DNA from: Paramuribaculum sp.
GTDB lineage: Bacteria; Bacteroidota; Bacteroidia; Bacteroidales; Muribaculaceae
Reading direction: 5' to 3'
Length of the DNA stretch: 6,165 nt
Assembly: GCA_029062075.1 (NCBI GenBank)
Contig: JAIDQW010000157.1
Location: 1 to 6,165, forward strand
Part shown: in pieces, positions 1 to 6,165 of the stretch
Position numbering within the stretch: the stretch's first letter is position 1
Layout of the letters: every line of letters starts with the position of its first letter
Made by a program: the position numbers and the translations under genes
The notes under the pieces: model-generated
Told to the model about the DNA's origin: nothing
What the model saw: only the letters and a program-made list of their open reading frames with translations
Database searches by the model: none

Positions 1-1122
1 TAGACAGACAATAGGGTATATAGTCGGGTCAAGCACTCCGAGACTCATGCCGAGAGTGGCGATGATAAATGCAAACTCACCGATCTGCGTGAGCGAGAAT
101 CCCGCTTCAATAGCAACTTTAAGAGTCTGTCCGGTGACGAGCATTCCGGATGCGCCAAACAGAATCATACCTACAATCACCACACCGGAAAGAATAAGAA
201 TGGGAGCCCAATATGTGCTTATCACCGAGGGATTCACCATCATTCCGACCGAGATAAAGAAAACGGAGCCGAATAGGTCCTTTACCGGGGTAACAACTTT
301 TTCTATTCTCTCGGCAAAACTTGTGCCAGCGAGGATGGAGCCCATAACGAAAGCTCCGAGAGCAAGGGAGAATCCGCAATATACCGAGAACACAGCCATA
401 CCGAGACACAGCCCCATGCTGATTATCAGCAGTGTTTCCGAGTTAAGGAATCGGCGGGTGTTATTAAGTAGTGACGGGAGAACGAAAACTCCAACAGCAA
501 ACCACATTATCAGGAAGAAGGCGAGTTTGGTGATACTGAAAAGCATCTCGCCTCCCGCAACACTATCGTTGATGGCTATAGATGACAGAATCACCATCAT
601 AAGCACTGCAAACAGGTCCTCCACAATAAGCACGGCGAATACAAGTGATGCAAATTTCATGTGCTTCAACCCCAAGTCATTGAATGCCTTGATGATGATT
701 GTGGTGGAGGACATGGATAGCATTCCGCCGAGGAAAAGGCTGTTTATATGCGAGAACCCGAGCACATGCCCTATGAGGAACCCCACGCACATCATGCCGG
801 TGACAATAATCAGCGCCGTGACCACCGCCGAGCCGCCTGCATTTACCAGTTTCTTGAAACTGAATTCGAGTCCAAGCGAGAAGAGAAGCACCACAATGCC
901 AATCTGAGCCCAGAACTCAATATTGCTCTCTGTGGTGACAGAGGGCAAGTATGTGAAATTAGGACTGGCGAGGAATCCCGCCACAATATATCCGAGAACA
1001 ACGGGCTGCTTTAGCCATTTGAAGAGCACGGTCGTAATCGCGGCGAGTATAAGTATAAACGCAAGGTCTTTGATAAGACCTTCTACAGGCAGTTGGGCTG
1101 CCTCAACAGTTGCAAGAATCAT
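1..1122 (-). CDS. CPA2-family (KefB-like) cation:proton antiporter, membrane domain, 3' end outside window
   Basis: This is the N-terminal 374 residues of a monovalent cation:proton antiporter of the Na_H_Exchanger fold. It acts in the inner membrane, exchanging K+ or Na+ for H+. The frame is open from the ATG at 1122 to the window edge with no stop. It is strongly hydrophobic throughout, with about ten or more membrane segments. Family landmarks are AGFLASP (residues 48-54), LLFSLGLEF (79-87, like the LF..GLE motif of KefB/KefC), SMSSTTIIIK (136-145), the acidic pair E168-D169 in the VEDL motif, FFISVGM (288-294) and GFSLTQIGEFAF (341-352, like the SQ.GEFAF motif of Kef proteins). The start is fixed by a 4-nt ATGA overlap with the upstream mgtC-like stop; the next Met is at residue 110, too late for the fold. 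Any RCK/TrkA nucleotide-binding domain would be past the left edge, so K+ versus Na+ specificity and gating cannot be judged. The family call is firm; the name kefB is not. Confidence 0.93.
   Translation of the reverse strand, partial: MILATVEAAQLPVEGLIKDLAFILILAAITTVLFKWLKQPVVLGYIVAGFLASPNFTYLPSVTTESNIEFWAQIGIVVLLFSLGLEFSFKKLVNAGGSAVVTALIIVTGMMCVGFLIGHVLGFSHINSLFLGGMLSMSSTTIIIKAFNDLGLKHMKFASLVFAVLIVEDLFAVLMMVILSSIAINDSVAGGEMLFSITKLAFFLIMWFAVGVFVLPSLLNNTRRFLNSETLLIISMGLCLGMAVFSVYCGFSLALGAFVMGSILAGTSFAERIEKVVTPVKDLFGSVFFISVGMMVNPSVISTYWAPILILSGVVIVGMILFGASGMLVTGQTLKVAIEAGFSLTQIGEFAFIIATLGMSLGVLDPTIYPIVCL
1119..1122 (-). promoter_or_regulatory. ATGA start/stop overlap (translational coupling)
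   Basis: The TGA stop of the mgtC-like gene (1121-1119) and the ATG of the antiporter (1122-1120) share bases in the sequence ATGA. Upstream there is only a weak purine patch (CAGG, about 8 nt before the ATG). Translation of the antiporter is therefore likely to depend on ribosomes finishing the mgtC-like gene. The overlap is seen; the coupling is inferred. Confidence 0.75.
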
Positions 1123-1844
1123 ATAGAAACCTGATTTGCGAGTGAAATAGATTGAGTGTCACCGAGTTTTCTGAGTGCAGAGAAGAGTTTGATGAATTCT
1201 GTAGTGCTCTTTACGAGAACCACAAGGTTGAGGCTTGTAATGTCTCTTTCGTAGTCGTACTCGGCAAAAACGTTAGTGAGATTGATGTGAAAACCGGAGA
1301 GGGTGTTTTTATAGACTTCAATATCTTCCACAATGCCGTGCACACGAATACGGATGATTCTGGTTTCCCAGCCAACATGTACCTTCCGCTCTATTATTTC
1401 AATGAACAAAAGCACAACAAGGATCAGAGCGGTGGCAACCAGCGAGACGAGGTACATTCCTACTCCCACCGCCATGCCAATGGTTGCCACCATCCAGATG
1501 CTTGCGGCTGTTGTGAGTCCACGCACCGAGCCTTTCATCTGGATAATAGCTCCGGCTCCTAAGAAACCGATACCGGTGATAACCTGCGCGGCAATACGGC
1601 CCGGGTCACCGTTTTTCAACCCAAGGTATTCCTGAGGCACATAAATGGAGAGCAGCATGGCGAGCGTCGCTCCCATGGAAATAAGGGCAAATGTTCTGAT
1701 TCCCGCAATCTGTCCCTTCCGCTTTCTCTCCACTCCAACGCAACAGCCGAGCAGCATGCTCAGGCACAGCTTGAAAATAGTGGATGAAGTGGTAACCTCA
1801 ACGGAGTTGATAGCGGTGTAGAAATCCTGAATCAGTGCAGTCAT
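1119..1844 (-). CDS. MgtC/SapB family inner-membrane protein
   Basis: This is a complete 241-residue protein, close to the usual length of MgtC (about 230 aa). The signature motifs are all present: GCCVGVERKRKGQIAGIRT (residues 33-51, the G..ER......AG.RT motif), NGDPGRIAAQVITGIGFLGAG (start 78; the conserved DP at 80-81 and GIGFLGAG at 91-98) and VRGLTTAASIW (107-117). About four to five membrane helices lie within residues 22-151. A soluble C-terminal domain (about 155-241) follows, matching the small cytosolic ACT-like domain of longer MgtC proteins. In pathogens MgtC supports growth in low Mg2+ and survival in macrophages and inhibits the F1Fo ATP synthase. Environmental and commensal homologues are widespread and their role is less clear, so virulence should not be assumed. 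The start lies 5 nt after the upstream stop, with purine-rich GAAGAAG just before it. The stop overlaps the antiporter start, which points to co-expression and a role in ion or membrane-energy balance (inference). Confidence 0.93.
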   Translation of the reverse strand: MTALIQDFYTAINSVEVTTSSTIFKLCLSMLLGCCVGVERKRKGQIAGIRTFALISMGATLAMLLSIYVPQEYLGLKNGDPGRIAAQVITGIGFLGAGAIIQMKGSVRGLTTAASIWMVATIGMAVGVGMYLVSLVATALILVVLLFIEIIERKVHVGWETRIIRIRVHGIVEDIEVYKNTLSGFHINLTNVFAEYDYERDITSLNLVVLVKSTTEFIKLFSALRKLGDTQSISLANQVSI

Positions 1845-1849
1845 TACGG

Positions 1850-2761
1850 TTACTTCTTCAAGGTGAAGTGGCGAGAAGCAATACGGAAATTGTCGGCGAA
1901 CAGCTCAACAGTGTAATCGCCCGGTGTCAGTGCGGTGTTAACATCCCAGTAGATAGTCACTCCGGGCATCTCCTCTCCGGTATATTCGATAGTTTTCTTG
2001 GCAGTGCAGGGCACATTGCCGCCGTCAAACGAGAATGAGCCCGCATTTCCGAGAAGGGCACCCTCCGGGCTTGTGATTCTGAGATAAATGGTTTTGTTGC
2101 CCACGGGTGTGGAATTGTTTTGCGGAATGGTGAATGACACCATCAGCTGCACAGCTTTGGTTACATTTTTCTCAGTCTTACCGTTCTTTTTGAGCGGAGT
2201 GAGAGATAATCCGGTGACATTGAGCTTTTCAGCGAGTGTCATCCTTTCGCTGAGAGTCGCATTTGTTTTAGACACCTCCTGCACTCTTGACGAAAGCTGC
2301 TGGTTCTGAGATTTTATTTCCTCGTTTTCCGCTCTAAGTCCTGCATTTTCCTTGCCGAGGGAGTCAATCTGGGCGATATAGTGGCGGAGAAGTCCGCGAA
2401 GAGTAGAAATCTCATTCTGTAGTTGTGAAATTCTCTGCTGACTCTTCTTTTTCTCTGAGTTCAGCTCCTCAAGCAACTGTTCGATTTTATTTTTTGCTGC
2501 ATTATATTTGGCAACAATAGTGTCACCCTCCATTTTCAGAGCCTGATCCTCATATTGGGCAAACTGCGAGTTGATAGCTTCGTACTCGTTGGCGAGCTGC
2601 AACTGCTCGTTTGTTAGCTGCAGCTGCTCGTTTTCAGCCCTCGCGGTGTCAATATCTCCTTTTAGCGAAGTTACCTGAAAGAGACTTACGCACAAAGCAA
2701 TAATAAGGAGTATCACCAGTGCGAGTCCTATCCATATAAGCTTAGAATTTTTATTATTCAT
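1850..2761 (-). CDS. Membrane-anchored coiled-coil protein with C-terminal beta-rich domain, function unknown
   Basis: This is a complete 303-residue protein that I cannot assign to a named family. It begins with a short polar, basic tail (K4, K7), then one hydrophobic helix (about residues 9-30). A long charged, Gln/Glu/Leu-rich region (about 31-180) has strong heptad character and should form a coiled coil. It includes a perfect-length double heptad, NEQLQLT/NEQLQLA, at 44-57. Residues about 181-303 form a separate beta-strand-rich domain with landmarks VQLMVSFTIPQN (204-215), YLRITSPEGALL (226-237), VTIYWDV (268-274) and LTPGDYTVELFADNFRIA (278-295), suggestive of an Ig-like or similar sandwich. 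The N-terminal helix is more likely an uncleaved anchor than a signal peptide, since no lipobox or clear cleavage site is seen; the positive-inside rule places the coiled coil and beta domain in the periplasm. Automatic annotations may call such proteins 'chromosome partitioning' from the coiled coil alone; nothing here supports that. It sits 32 nt after secA and 5 nt before the mgtC-like gene. Confidence 0.85.
   Translation of the reverse strand: MNNKNSKLIWIGLALVILLIIALCVSLFQVTSLKGDIDTARAENEQLQLTNEQLQLANEYEAINSQFAQYEDQALKMEGDTIVAKYNAAKNKIEQLLEELNSEKKKSQQRISQLQNEISTLRGLLRHYIAQIDSLGKENAGLRAENEEIKSQNQQLSSRVQEVSKTNATLSERMTLAEKLNVTGLSLTPLKKNGKTEKNVTKAVQLMVSFTIPQNNSTPVGNKTIYLRITSPEGALLGNAGSFSFDGGNVPCTAKKTIEYTGEEMPGVTIYWDVNTALTPGDYTVELFADNFRIASRHFTLKK
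2591..2632 (-). repeat. Two tandem 21-bp heptad-coding repeats inside the coiled-coil gene
   Basis: Two adjacent 21-bp units (2632-2612 and 2611-2591) match at 17 of 21 bases and encode NEQLQLT and NEQLQLA. Each unit is exactly one coiled-coil heptad, so the duplication keeps both reading frame and heptad register. The differences are partly synonymous, so the duplication is not recent or has been kept by selection. Confidence 0.7.
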
Positions 2762-2763
2762 CT

Positions 2764-2797
2764 GTAAGTCGTTAGTCTGTGGTTCGTAAGTCGTTAG
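2764..2797. repeat. 12-bp direct repeat, 22-nt period, between secA and the coiled-coil gene
   Basis: GTAAGTCGTTAG occurs identically at 2764-2775 and 2786-2797, separated by the 10-nt TCTGTGGTTC. This is about one and a half copies of a 22-nt unit. It fills almost the whole 32-nt gap: the right-hand copy covers the secA stop codon (TAA, 2796-2794) and the left-hand copy ends 2 nt before the ATG of the next gene. Each copy contains a short imperfect palindrome (TAA-N4-TTA). The arrangement is direct, not inverted, so it is not a terminator. It may be a dispersed intergenic repeat or simple tandem slippage; its role is unknown. Confidence 0.85.
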
Positions 2798-5700
2798 AGC
2801 CCTTTGCCGTGGCAGTTCTTGTACTTTTTACCGCTTCCGCAGGGGCAGGGGTCGTTTCTGCCGATGCGTGGACCAGCCTGCACGGGCATTGGACGCTGCT
2901 TCTCACCCTGAGGAGCCGAAGCGGCAGCTCTATTGGCATCACCGGGAAGCGATTCGCGGCTTTCCTTATATGCCGGGGTAGCCTGACGCGGCATAGGTTT
3001 CTGCACCTGTGGCTGTGCGGGAGCCTGTGCGGAGTCTCCGGCAGCATGCTGCGGAACATATATTGTTCCTCTCATAAGAGCTGATATGACTTTCACGTTG
3101 AGGTTGTTGAGCATCTGCTCGAAGAGGTGGAATGACTCAACTTTATATATTACCAGCGGGTCTTTCTGCTCGTAACTTACATTCTGTACGCTTTGTCTGA
3201 GCTGGTCGAGTTCACGAAGATGCTCTTTCCAGAGCTCATCGATGGTGACAAGGAGAATAGCCTTGTGCCACTCCTTGACAATAGCGCGACATTCGGTGTC
3301 GTAGGCATCCATGATGTTGACCGGCAGGTTGAAGATGCGCTTGCCATCTGTCATCGGCACCACAATCATAGAATTCATGCCTCTGTTCTCAACACAATCC
3401 TTGATTACCGGCATTGCGATATCCCGAATCTTGCGACTCTTTCTGTCAAAAGCTTCCATTGCAGCCGCATGCACTTTGTCAATAGCATCTTCTTTGCTGA
3501 GCGAGCGGAATTCCGCCTCAGTGAACGGTGTTTCGATAGAAAGAATCTTGAAGAGTTCGAGCGAGAGTTCGCTGTAATCAGAGGGCTGGTCGTAAGTGTT
3601 GATGAGATTTTCGATAACGTCATAGAACATATTGGCGATATCGATACCTATTTTTTCACCGAGCAGAGCATGGTGACGACGAGCGTAGATGTATGTACGC
3701 TGCTTGTTCATAACATCATCATACTCAAGGAGGCGCTTACGAATACCGAAGTTGTTTTCCTCAACTCTCTTCTGTGCGTTTTCAATAGCTTTGGTTACCA
3801 TGCGGCTCTCAATCATCTCGCCCTCCTTGAGTCCGAGAGTGTCGAGCATTTTCATAACTCTGTCGGTGGCGAAGAGTCGCATGAGCTGGTCCTCGAATGA
3901 TACATAGAACACAGAAGAACCCGGGTCGCCCTGACGTCCTGAACGTCCGCGGAGCTGGCGGTCAACGCGGCGGCTCTCGTGGCGCTCGGTACCAATGATA
4001 GCAAGACCTCCGGCTTCTTTCACTTCATCCGGGAGCTTGATGTCGGTACCACGACCCGCCATGTTTGTAGCGATAGTCACTGTACCCGCCTTACCGGCAA
4101 GCGCCACAATGTCCGCCTCTTTCTGGTGGAGCTTCGCGTTGAGCACATTGTGCGGGATGCGGCGCATGGTAAGCATTCTGCTGAGAAGCTCGGAGATGTC
4201 AACTGAAGTTGTGCCCACGAGCACCGGACGGCCTTCATTTCTGAGTCGTTCGATTTCTTCAATAACAGCTGCGTACTTTTCTTTTTTAGTCTTATAGACA
4301 CGGTCGTCCATATCCTTTCTCGCAATGGGGCGGTTGGTTGGGATGGTGACCACATCAAGTTTGTAAATATCCCAGAGCTCACCGGCTTCAGTTTCGGCAG
4401 TACCGGTCATACCCGCGAGCTTATGGTACATGCGGAAGTAGTTTTGAAGGGTGATAGTAGCGAATGTCTGTGTTGCTGCTTCAACCTTAACACCCTCTTT
4501 GGCTTCGATAGCCTGATGGAGACCGTCGGAATATCTTCTGCCCTCCATGATACGTCCTGTCTGCTCATCGACAATCTTGATTTTATTGTCATCAATCACA
4601 TACTCAACGTCTTTTTCAAAGAGGGTGTATGCCTTAAGCAGCTGGGTTACGGTGTGCACACGCTCCGCCTTGACAGCGTAGTTCTGCATGAGCTCGTCCT
4701 TTTTCGTGCTTTTTTCTTCGATATTCTCAATAGTTTCGGCTTCAGAGAGCTGGGCGGCAATGTCAGGGAGAACGAAGAATTCAGGGTCGGCACTCGTGCC
4801 TGTGAGCAGGTCGATACCTTTGTCGGTCAGCTCCACGCTTCTGTTTTTCTCGTCGATAACGAAGTAAAGAGGCTCTGTAGCCTTAGGCATTTCACGCGCG
4901 TTGTCCTGAAGATAGTATCCTTCGGTTTCGAGGAGAATATTTTTCATACCCTCCTGCGAGAGGAATTTGATGAGCGCACTGTTCTTGGGGAGTCCCTTGA
5001 AGGCGCGGAATAGGAGAAGCGCACCCTCTTTTCTCACGTCCTTATCCTCAGAGGCAAGTTTTGTCTTGGCATCGCTTAGGAATTGGGTTACGAGTTTCTT
5101 CTGGGCGGCAACCACTTTCTCCACATTGGGGCGATATTCGTTGAACATCTGGTCGTCGCCTTTGGGCACGGGTCCGGAAATGATGAGCGGTGTTCTGGCA
5201 TCGTCAATAAGCACAGAGTCAACCTCATCGACAATTGCGTAGTAGTGCTTTCTCTGTACGAGGTCTTCAGGCGACATAGCCATGTTGTCGCGCAGATAGT
5301 CAAAGCCGAATTCATTGTTAGTGCCGAATGTGATGTCGCAATTGTAAGCGGCTCTTCTTGCGGGTGTGTTGGGCTGATGCTTGTCGATGCAGTCAACAGT
5401 AGAGCCGTGGAACATATATAGCGGTCCCATCCATTCGCTGTCTCGCTTGGAGAGGTAATCGTTGACTGTAACAACGTGTACACCCTTTCCGGAGAGTGAG
5501 CGGAGGAACACCGGGAGGGTAGCGACGAGTGTTTTACCTTCACCGGTAGCCATCTCTGCAATCTTGCCCTGGTGCAGAACCACACCGCCAATGAGCTGAA
5601 CCTCGTAATGAGTCATGTCCCATTTTATTTCATTACCTCCGGCAACCCAACGGTTTTTGTAAATCGCTTTGTCACCTTCGATGGTCAAGAAATCTTTTCC

Positions 5701-6123
5701 CTGGGCAGCGAGGTCGCGGTCCATCTGAGTTGCTGTGACCTCAATTGTGTCATTAGCCGAGAATCTTGCAGCTGTTTCTCTGAGTGTGGCGAAAACCACA
5801 GGTAGATGCTCGTTGAGTTTGTCTTCAAGAGTGTCAATGATATTTTTTTCGTGTTTGTCTATCTCATCCCAGAGTGGCTGACGCTGGTCAAACGGGAGTG
5901 TTTCAATCTGCTCTTTCTTTTCAGAAATAGCTTTTTCGTCTTCGGCAATAGCATTCTTTATGTCGGCTCTGACCGTATTGATTTTATCGCGCAGCTCATC
6001 GTTTGAAAGCTGCTTCAATTCAGGCGCGAGAGCAATTATAGAATCAACAATCGGTCTAATTTCCTTGAGGTCGCGCTGCGACTTATTGCCGAATATTTTG
6101 CTTAAAAAAGAGTTTAGTGACAT
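2794..6123 (-). CDS. secA: Protein translocase subunit SecA (ATPase)
   Basis: SecA is the cytosolic and membrane-peripheral ATPase that drives unfolded preproteins through SecYEG. This copy is complete at 1109 aa, against about 900 in E. coli. Seen in order: Walker A MATGEGKT (residues 191-198, K197); [14 protein letters not shown] (267-280); Walker B DEVDS (299-303); preprotein cross-linking domain around 315-500; [14 protein letters not shown] (517-530); [10 protein letters not shown] (570-579); NBD2 with [10 protein letters not shown] (686-695) and [23 protein letters not shown] (start 711); scaffold and wing domains (about 765-960); the two-helix finger region (about 955-1015); a Pro/Gln/Ala-rich linker (about 1025-1085); and a C-terminal zinc-binding tail CxCx8CH (C1093, C1095, C1104, H1105) that contacts SecB or phospholipid. 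No catalytic residue is missing. The extra length lies at about 60-165, about 335-410 and the linker, as in other Bacteroidota SecA. The start is confirmed by an in-frame TAA six codons upstream (6141-6139) and by the typical [20 protein letters not shown]-terminus. It is the first gene of the row in this window. Confidence 0.98.
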   Translation of the reverse strand: MSLNSFLSKIFGNKSQRDLKEIRPIVDSIIALAPELKQLSNDELRDKINTVRADIKNAIAEDEKAISEKKEQIETLPFDQRQPLWDEIDKHEKNIIDTLEDKLNEHLPVVFATLRETAARFSANDTIEVTATQMDRDLAAQGKDFLTIEGDKAIYKNRWVAGGNEIKWDMTHYEVQLIGGVVLHQGKIAEMATGEGKTLVATLPVFLRSLSGKGVHVVTVNDYLSKRDSEWMGPLYMFHGSTVDCIDKHQPNTPARRAAYNCDITFGTNNEFGFDYLRDNMAMSPEDLVQRKHYYAIVDEVDSVLIDDARTPLIISGPVPKGDDQMFNEYRPNVEKVVAAQKKLVTQFLSDAKTKLASEDKDVRKEGALLLFRAFKGLPKNSALIKFLSQEGMKNILLETEGYYLQDNAREMPKATEPLYFVIDEKNRSVELTDKGIDLLTGTSADPEFFVLPDIAAQLSEAETIENIEEKSTKKDELMQNYAVKAERVHTVTQLLKAYTLFEKDVEYVIDDNKIKIVDEQTGRIMEGRRYSDGLHQAIEAKEGVKVEAATQTFATITLQNYFRMYHKLAGMTGTAETEAGELWDIYKLDVVTIPTNRPIARKDMDDRVYKTKKEKYAAVIEEIERLRNEGRPVLVGTTSVDISELLSRMLTMRRIPHNVLNAKLHQKEADIVALAGKAGTVTIATNMAGRGTDIKLPDEVKEAGGLAIIGTERHESRRVDRQLRGRSGRQGDPGSSVFYVSFEDQLMRLFATDRVMKMLDTLGLKEGEMIESRMVTKAIENAQKRVEENNFGIRKRLLEYDDVMNKQRTYIYARRHHALLGEKIGIDIANMFYDVIENLINTYDQPSDYSELSLELFKILSIETPFTEAEFRSLSKEDAIDKVHAAAMEAFDRKSRKIRDIAMPVIKDCVENRGMNSMIVVPMTDGKRIFNLPVNIMDAYDTECRAIVKEWHKAILLVTIDELWKEHLRELDQLRQSVQNVSYEQKDPLVIYKVESFHLFEQMLNNLNVKVISALMRGTIYVPQHAAGDSAQAPAQPQVQKPMPRQATPAYKESRESLPGDANRAAASAPQGEKQRPMPVQAGPRIGRNDPCPCGSGKKYKNCHGKGL

Positions 6124-6165
6124 GTAATATATTGATTTTTAATTATTTGCGAATATGGATAAGAT
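6124..6165 (-). promoter_or_regulatory. AT-rich leader upstream of secA (partial)
   Basis: The 42 nt before the secA ATG are strongly AT-rich (AATTAAAAATCAATATATTAC directly before the start) with no Shine-Dalgarno motif, as is common in Bacteroidota, where an A/T-rich, unstructured leader supports initiation. I see no convincing TAnnTTTG (-7) element with a TTTG or TTG at -33; the nearest match, TATATTAC, abuts the ATG and is too close to be a promoter. The promoter is probably further upstream, or secA is cotranscribed with a gene outside the window. Confidence 0.4.

Noticed and set aside
47..907. A 286-codon open frame on the plus strand
   Set aside because: It lies wholly antisense to the antiporter, whose minus-strand frame has clear family motifs. 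The plus-strand translation is rich in Ser, Thr, Pro, Ile and Arg with no recognisable domain, as expected of a shadow frame.
1850..2761. Chromosome-partitioning or SMC-like protein
   Set aside because: The resemblance rests only on coiled-coil composition. There is no ATPase motif, and the protein has a membrane anchor with a probable periplasmic C-terminal domain.
2764..2797. Possible CRISPR fragment or Rho-independent terminator
   Set aside because: There are only two 12-bp copies with a 10-nt spacer and no cas genes. The repeats are direct rather than inverted, with no stable GC-rich stem and no T-run on the minus strand.
3193..3900. A 235-codon open frame on the plus strand within secA
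   Set aside because: It is antisense to the scaffold and wing domains of SecA, has no recognisable motif and has no initiation signal; it is a codon-bias shadow.
4423..5013. A 196-codon open frame on the plus strand within secA
   Set aside because: It is antisense to the conserved middle of SecA, and its Cys/Phe/Leu-rich translation shows no family resemblance.
6124..6165. Bacteroidota-type promoter (TAnnTTTG) just upstream of secA
   Set aside because: The only partial match touches the start codon, and no matching -33 element can be seen in the 42 nt available.

Overview
The window reads as a stretch of a Bacteroidota chromosome, most likely from the order Bacteroidales. The evidence is a very long SecA (1109 aa) with the N-terminal and mid-protein insertions typical of that phylum, start codons without a clear Shine-Dalgarno sequence, and an AT-rich leader before secA. 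The family-level guess (a gut Bacteroidales such as Bacteroides, Prevotella or Muribaculaceae) is inference only.

All supported genes lie on the minus strand and read from right to left. From 6123 down: secA (complete); a complete gene for a single-pass membrane protein with a long coiled coil and a C-terminal beta-rich domain, of unknown function; a complete gene for an MgtC/SapB-family inner-membrane protein; and the first 374 codons of a CPA2-family (KefB-like) cation:proton antiporter that runs off the left edge. The gaps are 32 nt, 5 nt and a 4-nt start/stop overlap (ATGA). No terminator-like hairpin was seen between the genes, so they are probably one transcription unit led by secA or by something upstream of the window.

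SecA is the ATPase that pushes preproteins through SecYEG. The coiled-coil protein is probably anchored in the inner membrane with its bulk in the periplasm, and its job is unknown. MgtC-like proteins and CPA2 antiporters both concern ion balance and membrane energetics, and their overlapping genes suggest coupled expression. A functional link between these two and SecA is not shown by the sequence.

The only notable non-coding structure is a 12-bp direct repeat with a 22-nt period filling the gap between secA and the coiled-coil gene. The window is almost wholly coding. The many long plus-strand open frames are shadows of the minus-strand genes. I found no CRISPR array, mobile element, RNA gene or evident new multi-gene system; the best candidate for something undescribed is the coiled-coil protein.
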